Assembly (NCBI RefSeq): GCF_052857255.1
Contig: NC_135498.1
Location: 84,282,639-84,346,638 of the forward strand
Direction: 5' to 3'
Origin: Amblyomma americanum
Lineage: Eukaryota > Arthropoda > Arachnida > Ixodida > Ixodidae
DNA length: 64,000 nt
In this document: one piece after another, positions 1 to 24,228 of the stretch
Position numbering within the stretch: the first letter of the stretch is position 1
How the letters are laid out: every line of letters begins with the position of its first letter
The notes under the pieces: model-generated
Database searches by the model: none
Told to the model about the DNA's origin: nothing
The model's input: only the letters and a program-made list of their open reading frames with translations
Program-made: the position numbers and the translations under genes

Positions 1-145
1 ATTGTTTTGACCGAAAATATTTTTGTCGGTATGCGCGAATTTATTTAGGATGGCCGGTAACTGATAATTTACCATTTGGTGAACATATTTTGTCGTTGTG
101 GTGGGAACAGACATTTTCTATTTGAACATTTGGTTAACGCACCCG

Positions 146-385
146 ACCACGGCGGCTGCGTTTTTATGGAGGAAAAACGCTAAGGCGCCCGTGTGCTGTG
201 CGATGTCAGTGCACGTTAAAGATCCCCAGGTAGTCGAAATTATTCCGGAGCCCTCCACTACGGGCACCTCTTTCTTTCTTTCTTCTTTCACTCCCTCCAT
301 TATCCCTTCCCACACGGCGCGGTTCAGGTGTCCAACGATATACGAGAGAGATATTGCGCCATTTCCTTTCCCCCAAAACCAATGA
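146..385 (+). repeat. Tick tRNA-derived SINE, head missing
   Basis: The body matches the copies at 1055-1287 and 18551-18852: a block on cytosolic-SINE pattern, a pyrimidine-rich stretch (about 265-310), and a tail ending in CCCCCAAAACCAATG. Compared with the complete copy at 18551-18852, the tRNA-like head is absent. Orientation is inferred from that copy. Confidence 0.7.
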
Positions 386-459
386 CGACATTACGAATAC
401 GACTTGAGTAGGTTGAGAGCCTGACCCCGAACACTATAAAACTCCGAATTCTTAATAAG

Positions 460-692
460 CCGCCACAGTGGTTCAGCGGTTATGGCGCTCGGCTGCTGAC
501 CCGAAAGACGCGGGTTCGATCACAGCCGCGGCGGTCGAGTTTCGATGAAGGCGAAATTCTAGAGGCCGTGTACTTTACGATCTCAATGCATCTTAACGTA
601 TCCCAGGTGGTGGAAATTTCCAGGGCCCTTCTCTACGGCGTCTCTCATAGCCTGAGTCGCTTTGGGACGTTAAACTCCCATAAACCATAAAC
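460..692 (+). repeat. Ruka-type SINE, near full length
   Basis: Starts with a tRNA-like head containing an A box (GTGGTTCAGCGGTTATGGCG) and a B box (GCGGGTTCGATC), followed by the characteristic body and a tail ending TAAACTCCCATAAACC. Sequences of this type are the Ruka SINE family of ixodid ticks; the family name is from memory, the structure is visible. Confidence 0.8.
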
Positions 693-1054
693 CAATTATC
701 CAAATTCTTAAATAGTACTTCGTGATTTTCTTTTTAAAGGCGTTCTCGAAATATGTGACGAAACACGATGCGATATATTTCCTTTCAAAATGTTCTAGCA
801 CAGCTCCCCCAAAAGTTTTCGGAACGCCGAAAACACCAATTTCATCGCTTACTACAAGCGCAGCCCGGCACTGAGGGGCGCATTGTGCAGGTAGCGCTGG
901 GAACTACAAGGTACACACTTCACTTCATGGCTGCATGCTTTGGCTGCCGAGTAATTAAGCTCCGTTCCAAACTTTGTGTTCCGAAAACATTTGTGGGCAC
1001 GTGTACATACTTTTTATGATATAGAGGGCAACATCTGTTGATTATATAATTATA

Positions 1055-1287
1055 ATTGGTTTTTTGGGAAAAGGATAGGCGCAGTATCTGTCTCATATAT
1101 CGTTGGACAGCTGAACCGCGCCGTAAGAGAAGGGATAAAGGAGGGAGTGAAAGAAGAAACGATGTGAGAGGTGCCGTAGTGGAGGGCTCCGGAATAATTT
1201 CGACCACCTGGGGATCTTTAACGTGCACTGACATCGCACAGCACACGGGCGCCTTACCGTTTTTCCTCCATAAAAACGCAGCCGCCT
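1055..1287 (-). repeat. Tick SINE, head missing, inverted to 146-385
   Basis: Reverse complement of the repeat at 146-385 over almost its whole length, and it stops at nearly the same point, before the tRNA-like head. Together the two make an inverted pair about 0.67 kb apart. Confidence 0.7.
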
Positions 1288-1419
1288 GTTGATCGAAGCA
1301 TTAATTTTTATGCAGGCAGTTAGTAAATATACTGAATTCATTGAATTGAAGAATGCGGTTTAAAATCATTTTTTCAAAACGTTTTGTAAATTCAGGCAAA
1401 ATACTAATATGCCTCTACA

Positions 1420-1890
1420 CTGAAAAAGAGTGCTTGCAAACAGCGCCTGCCAACGTTTCGACAAGAGGACTTCCCTTTGTATAGGCATAGCGTTCATCAT
1501 CGGCGGGGTTTAGAGTCTTCACTCCAAGGTCGAAGGCCCAGTAACAAAGAAGATGCCTTGATATAGATACAGACTGAGTTGGGGAAGTTGGTAACGATCC
1601 ACTAGAACAAACAGCGCAAAAAAGACAGAAACGAAAACACAGGACAAGTCCACAAGTTGGCAGGGTGTTAGGATGGGGGGCTAAATCTTGTCCCCTCGCC
1701 TTCCCCACGTCCTAACACCGGTCTCATTTCACGCTCTCCTCCGTCTCAACGGGGACTCTCTGCTCGGAGTGAAGACCCTGTTTAAAACCCATCAGTGATC
1801 AGCGTTTTGTCGAGACGAAGAAAGGCCCCCTTGTCGAAACGTTGGCAAGCACCGTGAGGCTTTCCCCTCCCTTGTTCACTATTTCAGTGT
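1420..1890. repeat. Penelope-like repeat with inverted ends
   Basis: Both ends carry the same motif in opposite orientation: CCAACGTTTCGACAAG near 1449-1464 and CTTGTCGAAACGTTGG near 1829-1844. The core GTCGAAACG is the GAAAC part of the minimal hammerhead ribozymes known from Penelope-like elements; the other core box (CTGANGA) is not intact here. The interior shows no coding sequence I can recognise. It could instead be a foldback element. Confidence 0.4.
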
Positions 1891-2002
1891 CAAGAAACCA
1901 CCTGCCTCCCCTGTCTCGACCATGGTAGGCCTTTGCTTATTTACGTCGCTCTTACTACCATTTTTGTGAAACATTTGCATAATTGCATGAAAGGTAGAGT
2001 TT

Positions 2003-2453
2003 ATGGGTTTTGGTTTATGAGAGTTTAACGCCCCAAAGGGACTCCGACTATGAGGGGAGAGAGAGAGAAACAACTTTATTGAGCCGAGCTAATTACGACG
2101 TCGACGGAAGTGGTTGCATCTTCACGGGATTCATATGCTTCCCTAGCCGCCTGGCCCCTGGAGATCAGGACGAGCTGGTCTTCCAGGGCGCGGCTGGTTA
2201 GCAAGGTCTCACGTCTCTCGGTAAGAGAGGATGAGGGATGGGGTGTTGTAGTGGGGCAGGTAAAAGGGGGGGGGGGGATTGCCTTGACGAAATCGCATAC
2301 TCCAATGACGTGTTTAAGCGTGCCTAACTCGGAGAATTTCTGCAAGACTCTGGCTCCGACTATGAGGGACGCCGTAAGAAATTGCTCCGGAAAATTGTCG
2401 AGCCCCTGGGGTTATTTAACGTACACTGACATCGCACACCACACGGGCGTCTA
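2003..2453 (-). repeat. Ruka SINE split by a later insertion
   Basis: The Ruka tail lies at 2003-2056 and the body continues at 2369-2453, both on the minus strand. The 15 bases CTCCGACTATGAGGG occur at 2042-2056 and again at 2354-2368, as expected for the target-site duplication of the sequence lying between them. The head beyond 2453 is missing. Confidence 0.65.
2057..2353 (-). mobile_element. 5'-truncated LINE 3' end inserted in Ruka
   Basis: Read on the minus strand, the segment ends in CAATAAAGTTGTTTCTCTCT, a polyadenylation signal plus (CT)n tail typical of tick LINE 3' ends. It is bounded on both sides by the 15 bp duplication. No open reading frame is preserved. The clade cannot be told from this fragment. 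Confidence 0.6.
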
Positions 2454-2679
2454 GTGCTGAATACAATAGTTACAAATGTATTTCAAGCGAACAGAGATTA
2501 TATCATTACCATGCTATTTAACTTGACGGACCTATACACTATTAAAGTCATGAGAAGAGCTGTTGCTTAATTGAGAGAGCCCGAAGATTTCTTTTGCCCA
2601 TGTCGGCCGAAGAAACAAAATTGATGGACAGTCATCAATAATAGTACTACTGAGGTTTACCTGCGGGAGCGATTAAATA

Positions 2680-3590
2680 GTAATACCTGTGCTACACGGG
2701 TACGTTGAAATGACATTCGAGTCGAACGGCATTCGAAACTTCGAATGGCATTCGGACTGGACGGACCCGCACGGTGCTACATGACTATCCCTAAAGCACT
2801 CGAAAGCTTCAGTATTCTCCCGCCAAGCTACAGGTGCGCTGCTGCCGTCAAGATTTGTTTTAAGCAAATACAGCAGCAACAATTAATTTGTATAGTTACA
2901 GTCCGCTATAAAATTGCTACTTTTAAAAGTAATATGTCATTTCTAATAAAGTTTACTACTTAATCATTACTAAACGCCTCTGTTCTAACAGAGGCCCAAG
3001 CCCATAGCCCCGCCATTTTTGTGTGCTGTTTGTTGGCTACATTGGGCTCTATCTCCTGCGTGTGTCGCAGAAAACTAAAAGTGCGATAAACTTCCCTGAA
3101 TAAAAAAAAAGCTCACTTAAAATATACACACAGACGCACAGACGCACATGCACACAAAATAAAAAGTCAAAACACCGCAAATTCAACAGCATAAAGTGAA
3201 AAAACAGGCACCGGGCCAAAATGGCTGCCTTTCTTTCCTACGATGGATTCCAGAGTATGTGGTAAATATTTGCTTACTAACAAAACTTCTGGAAAAGATC
3301 CGTGTAGTGTATATAAATAGTATTTAGAATTTCATCCTTTACCGAACGTATTTGCTCTTCAAAACTTATGCTGCCACCTATGGCGCGAAGACGCTTCGGT
3401 AGAGAGTAGTCGCGCTTGCGCCTCGAAGGCATTCCAAAATCTCGAATGTCTCCGCGGAGCTCCATCGACTCGAATTTCATGTGAACCGAATGCCGTTGAA
3501 AAACATCGTGTAGCAGCGCAGGTTTGGCAGTCGAGTCGAATGACATTCGTTTGAAAGCCATTCGAAACGCCCGTGTAGCACAGGTATTAC
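2680..3590. mobile_element. Non-autonomous DNA transposon with perfect short TIRs
   Basis: The ends are perfect inverted repeats of about 21 bp: GTAATACCTGTGCTACACGG at 2680 and its complement finishing at 3590. Imperfect inverted similarity continues inwards (repeated CATTCGA motifs at 2716-2760 and 3440-3565). At 911 bp with no transposase ORF it is a MITE-like element. I see no clear target-site duplication, so the superfamily is open. Confidence 0.65.
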
Positions 3591-4350
3591 ATGCTCATTA
3601 AACGGCTCGGTAAGCTTCGAAGCCATATACTCACGGAGATTATGATTAATCTTGGCTACAATAATTTCTTCAATATAAAAAGAAACGAAGTTTCCTCCAA
3701 TAGTTACCATAACTGGTTGAACATTTGAAGTGGTTTTCATAATAGTGTTTCCTCGCACACCTTACGTCACTACTTATTTCTTTCGGTGTTTTTGAACTAT
3801 TCGAAATGGGAGAGGCCTCTTGTGCACGCGAAGGATTCATGTAGCTTATCTTTAACCGAAATTAAGGCATAATTTCATGAAACAAAACGAGCCGTAGGTT
3901 TGCAGCCTGCAACCGGCATGTAACGCACCACCAACAGAATGCGCCCATAATTATGACGACCAAACTGCGGACGTCAACGGCGGCCTTCCCCACATATCAC
4001 TGAACCAAGGCTGCAGGATGGAGGGTATATGAACGAAAGGCTAGTGCGAAGCAAACACATTCCGTATTCCGGGAGTCAGGAAGGTCAATGCCATATGAGA
4101 CACTAAACTGATATTCCGTTTTTTTTTTTGCTTTGAGCGCGGAGACAGTGGCGTCAAAGCTGCCGGCGTTCTTGGACATAAGGTCTCTTATCTCTGGAAT
4201 ATAGCTTCAATGTGCGTGAACGAACAACGACCTTTATTTCTGTTATCGACTCCATTGCCTTCACAATAACATGCTGATATTAGCACGAAAAAATATTGAT
4301 TGCTATCAGCGGATAACCGACTTATATACATGCAGGCAGTGTTAGGTCTC
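3591..4350. other. Upstream of gene A, no recognisable feature
   Basis: AT-rich unique-looking sequence with no ORF or repeat I can name. It would hold the promoter and any 5' untranslated exon of gene A. A TATATACA string lies at 4323-4330. Confidence 0.4.
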
Positions 4351-4395
4351 TTTACAGACTACGGCAGTGTCTACGTCCATCACACCCTATTGGAA

Positions 4396-16343
<11,948 letters not shown>

Positions 16344-16658
16344 AAGATATCAACAACTGAGGGAAATGCTGCAGATTTGAAGGAATTAGCAAACTACTTT
16401 GCATTTGGAGCATCCGTCAACTCATATTGGAGGAACATGTTTTATCTTACAGTGTTCTATTTAAAATTATCAAGCAAGAAAATCCGGGATTCTACCACCT
16501 ATGAGGCATCATTAACGTAACACTGATCAGGTTTAAACCCGGAAACAGCTGTGCCAGCTGCCACAATATTATACCTTATAAACAGGCAGCTGAACTTGAG
16601 AACATCTCAGATGGCTTTGTACAGGCATTCATAGCCGTTTCTGCTTCCAGTGAATAAA

Positions 16659-17450
16659 TAACACTTTAACGTCTGCTTTCGAGAATTCGCGACATGCACA
16701 CTATACACTCAATTACATATGAAAATCATATTTGCTTTATATGCCATTTGTTACCAGTGCTTAATGCTGAAAATGTGCGGCGCCACTGCAAGGCAGCCGA
16801 ACAGATGGCTGCAGGGCCTGAACGGATGGGTGCAATTTCCCGTGATGTAAAACCTCTTCTTCTATCCCACTGGAAGTGCAGCCGGGAGAAAAGAAAAATA
16901 TACCTTCAATAAAGTACTACTTATTTTCTCTCTGCCTATGAAACTGCAGTAGGTGCTACACAGTTTAAAACCTCCTCTAAGTGAATAATTAATTTGTCTC
17001 GTGCGTCGCGAATGGCCGATAACGAGCACTTGGGATTTTGTTATCTTCCGATGGAAATAAATTTAATATCGATGGTATAACTCTTTTCACATTTGTCTTG
17101 ATACACAGCATGCACGGTAAGCGGGCATAGCTCCAGTTGCCTAAAACACGCCTCTTTCTTCGAATAATAAGCTGATAATTGCGACGCAAAGCCCACAGAG
17201 GAGCAAAAGAAGGAAAATATCAGTTCGGAGATCAATGGACGCCCTTTCAATTACCTTCAGAACTGACAAAAACTTTTCCAGACAACGTATACACCCTCCT
17301 CATCCTCTTGCCTTAACAAATCTCCAACTTCATAAACCGGCTCTGGGCCTTTATTCTGCAGTAAAGGCTCCTAAAATGATTGTTCATAGAATTCAAAAGC
17401 CACGCTTGGGTGCGGCCTGATGCCGGGGAACAGTCTACAACAAACAGCGT
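16659..17450. other. No recognisable gene
   Basis: Only short unrelated frames. The AATAAAG near 16910 could serve as an alternative poly(A) signal for gene A. Confidence 0.35.
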
Positions 17451-17458
17451 CAATAATA

Positions 17459-17580
17459 ATAATAGAGCAGCGCGTAACGAGTCAGGACAAAAGGTAGAAC
17501 ACAGAAGAAGAAAGAAAAAAAAGAGGAACACAGAACGACACCTCCTTTTGTCTTGTCTTGTTACGCGCTGCTCTATTATT
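17459..17580. repeat. Foldback repeat
   Basis: AATAGAGCAGCGCGTAAC at 17461 and its complement GTTACGCGCTGCTCTATT near 17560-17577 flank a purine-rich loop (AGAAGAAAGAAAAAAAAGAG). The arms extend to the shared AGGACAAAAGG/CCTTTTGTCTTGTC. No coding content. Confidence 0.6.
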
Positions 17581-18550
17581 CTGGATCACCAACCCGCCTA
17601 GCAAGCCACACTTCTGAAACAGCTTCAACAACGCTGTCTTTCTCCTGTGGTGGACGAAGCCAGCTCGATGCCAGAAGGAGCCTACGCACTGTTCTGTAGC
17701 TCGAGTCCGAGTGGCGCAGGCGCAGCCCTCCTGACGTGTGAGTGAAGCTTGAGGGCCATCCGTATTAAGTAATCCGCGCGCTCGCGCGCAAGTTCTCCCG
17801 TATGGAGCCATGGCGCCATCCTTCGGCGCAGCGAAGAACCCGTTGCAAACACCGAGGATGGCGGAAGGCAGTGCCCCTCGAAGTATCACTCTGACGCCCT
17901 GGTTACGCTGCGTATTGATGGTTATGTTTCGCCGAGGTGAGGCATTGCAACATGGTTCAGCCTCTAAATCTGCTACGCCGGAACACCGAACCATTTCATG
18001 CTTACATCTACTTTCGACCACTGAGAGAGTGTTGTTTATTAAGTAAACAATGCTTTTAGCTCCCGCTCGCGGCAAAGTCATGCGGTCATGATCCGGGAAA
18101 AACGGCAAACCACAGAGTGAATGCCATGTAGAATCTAAGAAAAATTCCCGAAATTTTCCGTCCGAATGAATAACACCTTGGAGCACGCTCAAGCAACCGG
18201 CCCGCCAGACGCAGAATCGAGCGGTGCCGGTTTTCAGAGGCTGCGGTAAAGACCGGGTTGCCGGTGGCAGGAAAAAATTTTGGAGAGCACTGCATTCCTT
18301 CTTGTCCCTATCACCCGGCTTAGAATGTATACGGCCGCCGTGGCCCAATGTTTCCAGATTCATAAGCACAGAATTTTGCAGCTAATTGCAGAATGGCAGC
18401 CGTGAACGTCTCTGCGCTCTCCACTAGGACCTTCATATTGCGTGAGGTGCTTTATAGGCCAGTTACAAAAGTTATTGTTTAAACTTTCTTCGAAGAGGTC
18501 ATTCGCAATATCATACAAGCTGGCCTTGCCAACTATTTTTATTTAATTTA

Positions 18551-18852
18551 ATTGATTTTTGGGGAATGGAATTGGCGCAGTATCTGTCTCATATATCGTT
18601 GGACACTTGAACCGCTCCGTAAGGGAAGGGGGAATGGAGGGACGGAAAGAAGAAAGGAAGAAAGAGGTGCCGTAGTGGAGGGCTCCGGAATAATTTCGAC
18701 CACCTGGGATCTTTAACGTGCACCGACATCGCACAGTACACGGGCGCCTTAGCGTTTTGCCTCCATAAAAACGCAGCCGCCGCGGTCGGCTTCGAACCCG
18801 GGAACTCCGGTTCAGTAGTCGAGTGCCCTAATGACTGAGCCACCGCGGCGGG
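18551..18852 (-). repeat. Full-length tick SINE with tRNA head
   Basis: The complete version of the family at 146-385. On the minus strand the head CGCCGCGGTGGCTCAGTCAT and B-box region GGGTTCGAAGCC precede the body shared with the two truncated copies, and the tail ends CCCCAAAAATCAATT. It serves as the reference for calling the others headless. Confidence 0.8.
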
Positions 18853-19355
18853 TATGCCAACTATGCAAAACATAATTTGTTTCATAAATGGGACGACATT
18901 GTCAAGGCAGATACATAGGGCACCACAGACAGGATTTTAATGCTGGGGGCATGAAGAAGCGGCAACAATACTCCTTCCAAATCGGTTGGTGGAAAGAGAG
19001 GCATTGCAAAACAATAAAACTTTCCTGCCTTAGTAACCCCATGTTCACTTTGTGGATTTACCTATCGCTTCCAAGTGACAATATGGAGGGTTTCCTAAAA
19101 AAAATCTCTAACGACGAGAGAAGCGTGCGGTGTGGGAAGCGCGCACGGTAGCACCCGGACACCATAGATGTTGAGGTTATGTTTGCCTACTGGCCTCTGC
19201 TGTTGACTGGCGAACACGTTTGTCTCTGGCTTGTTCAGCGCTTCAACGAGGTCAGTGGCGTAAGTGCTTCGCGATGCGACGTGGCATCACCTGAATTAGA
19301 CCTATTTGATAAATGTAGACAGCAGCATCGAAAGGCCACCTTAGACAGTGCTATA
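18853..19355. other. No recognisable gene
   Basis: Short frames only; no repeat family recognised. Confidence 0.3.
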
Positions 19356-19425
19356 ATGGTAGAAAAAAGCATTACATGCGTACTTTTACTCATAGTGATA
19401 AGAGACTACTGCTGTTTACTGGAAG
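19356..19425 (+). pseudogene. Possible signal-peptide exon of a third relative
   Basis: ATG, a hydrophobic stretch (ITCVLLLIVI) and a phase-1 donor GGAAG|GTGCCT, the same phase as exon 1 of genes A and B. Arg-Asp interrupts the hydrophobic core and the donor is weak. No compatible second exon was found downstream, so it may be a relic or chance. Confidence 0.25.
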
Positions 19426-21645
19426 GTGCCTGCTGAAAGCTGCTTCTTTCTTCTTGATAAGAAAACGAAACCGAAAAGCGAGGGAGAAAAAAGGTCGGCT
19501 AGGCGTCACCATATGCACCTTTCGATAAAGTCTTTATCTTCAGGGCAGTTCATCTAAATTTGCACTGGATAGAAAATTTCCTGCCAAAATGATAACATTC
19601 GCGCTCTTTGCGCTCTTCTTCTGTGGAGTAATTTAATCACATTTGTTGCATGAAAAAAAGGCAGCCCTAATGAGTCGTCGCCACGTCATTCTTTCTGGCT
19701 TTATCGCTCTGCCAGCAAATTAAAATTCCACGAGACAAACAAAGGCAACAGGAAATCGTAAGTAGTCCAGAGGTTCTATCTTCCAAAACCATGCGCCGCG
19801 ATTACAGCGCTCTGATCCGTTATTTGTAAAAAACATCGCCAGGGCTACACCTTCTCTTCGCTTACGAGAAAAGGCTTGTATCTTTGCTCGGCTGTGATGT
19901 TACCAGAAGCGGCTGCTGACGCATTGTGCAATCTGCTAGCGTGAGAGCGCAATTGCCGCCGCAGAATCGGGAGCCGGCGTTCTTACAACTGCAGCCTAAA
20001 TTCCCTCGCTCTTATCTTGCAACTAACCACAACGCGAAGATCAGTCGTGTGCATCACGAAAGGCGGGAAGCGAGCGAAGATTTTACAAAGCACGGACGAG
20101 AGCGCTGTAACCGCTGCGCACTCGGGCGCACGGAGGGCGCTATCACGTGGTCTTTTTTGAACTCCGCGGACTTTCGTTTTTACCAAAATAAAACTGCCAG
20201 ATTAAGTCTATCTCGTAGGAAGTGCCTGACTTGGACAGTATTTTTGGAGCTCCATAATTATCGTATTGACGCCTGAACTATTCAAGCTATATTTAAAAGT
20301 TTAATTATTTATCTCAACTAATCATTCACGTAGGACGAGCAAAAAAATGATATGTAACTTTAGATAAACCTTAACAATATCCAGGCGATTTCAGTTGTGA
20401 AGAACGCTTAGGTTTTTTCAAATTCTTTGTTCAAGTTAGCTGAGACGTCCTGTATATTCTCAGCGTAGTAACGAAAGCGCATTAGGCCGTTGCGGAGGAA
20501 GAGAGCTAAAAAATATCAATTTCCAGCGCTTCAAATAGCCCATTTTCTAGAGGCTCCCGCGTGAAGCTCCGTCTCTGCCCCTTGTGGCTCATTTGGCGCC
20601 TTCAGTTCAGATTTGAATGTTTAAAACAAACGTTTGTTATTAAGCCTACAAAATTAGAAAGCCATGACCAACAGTTAATGGGCCAGTGCACTTCGGTAGT
20701 AGAATGCAGGTACGCGATACCATCCGGTGGAACATCAGCGATTGGAAAGAGTATCCTGGCTCCGTACTAAATACGCTGTCCAGAAAAATTAACAAAAATA
20801 AAGCTGCATAGCAGCATAATCTACACTCTTTCGGGGTTTGTGTTATCTTGATATTTTTACAATTTTTCACATCAAGTTCACTGGAAATAATTGCGTACCA
20901 CTTTTCGACATGTTGTAAAGGAGTTAGACGGACGCCCTATTTTCTCACACTGTCTAGGATTTCATGCAAAGTTATCTGTGAGCTGAGGGGACACTCATTA
21001 CCCTCCCTAGAAGGTTAACGGTGTCTTTCAGATATGTTCTCAGCTGAACAGTACTCCTTCGGCTGTCATTTACCACTTATAAATCTAAGCTGCATAGGCG
21101 ATCCTAATATGAGGGGCATAAAAGCCAGGTTAAAAGATAAATGTATTGCGTCTTTATGTTGCCTACGTTCTCCAGTCCGCTGGCGGGGATTCTGTTAGCG
21201 TGAATGCGAGCAAGCCGCGGTGGTGTTTCGATCCGGATTCAATTTTTCTTTCTTTCTTTGGGGGGAGGGGGGGGGGGGGGTAATTATAAAATAACGCTTT
21301 TTTATAACAACACTCATGATAAGGAAAACAAGCTGCAATTATAACACTCAAGCTATGCGGTATTCCTCTTGGTGCAGACGGGGTTACATGACCCTATGCC
21401 GGTGGTTGCTACTCCTTCGTTACTCCTGCAAAAAAGGCGCAGGAAGACAAGTACCCCAAATGCACGTGTCCCCTAGAAACTCCGAAAGTAGGTTCACTGC
21501 CGCCTGCCTTTCAGTTTGTGGATCCTGAGGAAACCCGATGCGAACATTCACCAGTGTCACATTTCCCTTCGGGGGTAGCGCAGCAACATTTCAAGCTCAC
21601 CATGAACAAAAAAGAAAACGAAAAGCGCAACAATTCTTTTTGCAG
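19426..21645. other. No recognisable gene
   Basis: A GC-richer stretch near 19920-20160 gives two overlapping short frames on opposite strands without recognisable domains. A polyG run follows at about 21258-21281. Confidence 0.3.
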
Positions 21646-21789
21646 TGTTCAAGCGGCACGGTACATTTTCTTGAGCCATGCCAGCATGAAGGTGAAGCCG
21701 GCGCACAGGAGGCAGATTGGAGCATTAATTCACAACGGACCTCTTGTACAACAAAAGAAAGGCAAAGACAACTGAAACGAATAAATCAG
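21646..21789 (+). pseudogene. Possible evasin exon-3-like segment
   Basis: Very good acceptor (CAATTCTTTTTGCAG), 48 open codons in phase 0 and a phase-0 donor AATCAG|GTGTTC. It reads L-E-P-C-Q-H-E-G where gene B has P-V-G-C-S-H-E-C, a later R-T-S-C near the C4 place, then a basic L-K-R-I stretch. C3 would be Gly. No matching exon 4 was found, so I treat it as a candidate relic. Confidence 0.3.
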
Positions 21790-24010
21790 GTGTTCACTAC
21801 CACCATGCCAAATTCTCTTCTTTTACAGCAGCCTATGATCGTGGATTTAACCGAAACTCTTTCGCCATCTAATCCGCTGCCGCAATAACAACGACTGCTC
21901 AAAAGAGCAGCGGCTCCAGTAAGCATTTTTTTTGCTGTATTTTTCACAGCCAGGTTGGTTATAAGAGCCAAGGGATGCTTCGTTGCAGCAGCTCTAGTGC
22001 GGACCTGGAGAAATAATCAGAGCATTCTATAGCTCTTATGATAATTGCCACTGAGGTGACATTAAAATGTGTTCAGATTTAGCCAGACAAGAACGTATGA
22101 GACGTTCAAGACGGTCTAACGAATATACCGCGCGTTGTTTTAATTCCCCACCGATTTTCTCCCAAAAATACTATATAGATATATGTCGGTGGGGTATGCG
22201 CTGGTAAATAGTAGACAAAGGTGTACATTATGTAATGTCGCGAGAAGAAAAGATTAGGCTTAGTGGCGTGTCGCCGAAGCGCTAGACAAAAACGCTCGAG
22301 GCTGCGGTCACGAACACGCAGATCACACAAGTGCCAGGTGTGAAAGCACGCCACCGCGCAAGTCGCGCGATGGCATTTTCTATGTTCCGTTGAAGTCATT
22401 GCGCTATTTTTTTTTAGTTGTGACTGTATGCGATAAAGATCGATTAAAAGTTGCTTACTTAGGTTAAGTTACCGATCTAGTTTTAATTTTTTTCCTTTTG
22501 GGCGCAAGGTTATACTAGCAAATTGGAGTCCGTTAAGTTCGCAGGAGAGAGCCGTTTTCTAATTTTCTGAGTCTGCATAGTGGTTCGAAATATCGAACAC
22601 CAGAAACATGCTTTTGACAACTACTAGAGGTGTCTTTCACGCGTGGACAAATACAAAATAGCCTCCCCCGAATTTCAGGCGCAGCAATGCAAATGCAGCG
22701 CCTGTAATTTACAATGTCGAGATGATAACGAGATTGACAGGACGATACAGCGCGCAGGGATGCCAATTTTTAATTTAGTAACGCGGGAAAGCCAGCGCAA
22801 CGTGCTTTGAGAAGATTATTCTTGATTAAAGGTGCTCAGAAACATAACGCCTATCCGAAAATTAAAAAAAAACAGCGCTCGCATTTCAAGTTAGTCGCCT
22901 TCAATTTCGCATTGTGATCTTTCCTCTTAAAATTAAAAATAGAAAAGTCGGACTTTATTACTTTTATATGTATGGCTGCCTGTATATTTTCGCGGACGGT
23001 ACCGACGTATCTGTGCTCTGCCTAAAAAAAATTGAGTTAAGAAAAAAAAAATATCGCCCCATATGCCGAAACAAGGCGTCAAAAAAGCAACAGATGAGGA
23101 CTGCTCATTCTCCCTCACTCCTGGCCCCCACGATATTGTTGACACGATCGAGCACCGCAGACCATGCTTCTGTACAGGACAAGGATGGGTGATTTTTTGC
23201 GTTGTCCTAGAATGACTACGCAGTAGTTTGTCACCGTACGCTCACGGGGTGTCTTTCTAGCTCATCTATCCAGATCTACCTACAGTGACAGGGGTGCAAA
23301 TGACAGCAAAGAAGGAAATCTCACTTCCGGGCCAATATCACAAAAGAAGGCTGTGACTAATTCGAGACTCAAGTGAAATTAAGTGCGCCTTGTAAGAGGC
23401 CTGCATAAGCAATTGCAGGCAGTAAGCATCGTCTCGGACATTGTTCGAAGCGCGTCAGTTTGCGAATTTTAGTGCTCTTTTCAGATTTTTCGATTGGGTG
23501 ATTCTATGCCGATTACATTGGCAGTAATAGAAGTGGCCTTAAAATACTGCACAACAAAAATATCACTGCTCCCGATAGCTGTGCGGAGCTTTAAAATTTT
23601 GGATGCACCTTTTCCACTGCTGAGGTAATGCACTATAGGGCTGAGGAAACTATGCTGCCCGCAGCTTGATATTTCTGCCCGCAGAAATGGCGAAGTTCAG
23701 AAATATAGAGAGGAGTCGTTTATTCAATCTTAATTCCTTGCAGCTCTTTGTCTTAGCGCATGCAGCGTCATATTTCGCCTGCGAACGGCATGTAACGGGA
23801 ATTTTTATCTGTGCAGAGATTGCCGTTAAATTTGCGTCATGGTAGGCAATAGCTGTTTATTTCAATTTCCGGTTATTACGTTTAATTTCAAATTTCAATA
23901 ATTTCGATAAGCACTAGAGATGTCGAGGTGAATATAGAATAAAGTAAAACCGTAGCACAAGGGCTATTATTGTTGTTGAAAAGTTTCTGGGGTTTCTGTA
24001 TGTTTTGTTT
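21790..24010. other. No recognisable gene
   Basis: A short GC-armed hairpin (CCCCACCG at 22146, CGGTGGGG at 22187) encloses an AT-rich loop. Otherwise nothing named. Confidence 0.35.
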
Positions 24011-24228
24011 GGTTTATGGTATTAAACGTCCAAAGGCGACTCACGCTAAGAGGGACGTCTTTGTGGAGGGCTGCGGGTATTTCTAGCCATCTGGAGTTCT
24101 TTACGTGCACTGAAATCACACAGTACATGGGCCTATAGCATTTCACATCAATAGAAATGCGACTCTCACGCCCGGAATCAGACTTGCGTTTTTCGGGTTA
24201 GCAGCCGAGCACCGAGCTGTGCCCGCAG
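24011..24228 (-). repeat. Ruka-type SINE, diverged
   Basis: Minus-strand Ruka: tail GGTTTATGGTATTAAACGTC at the low-coordinate end, then body, then head (AACCCGAAAAACGCAAGTC on the minus strand, with a decayed B box). More diverged than the copies at 460 and 32443. Confidence 0.7.

Noticed and set aside
17482..18369. 295-codon minus-strand open frame, the longest outside transposons
   Set aside because: No recognisable domain, irregular composition, and its end runs through a foldback repeat (17459-17580). It appears to be chance in repeat-derived sequence.
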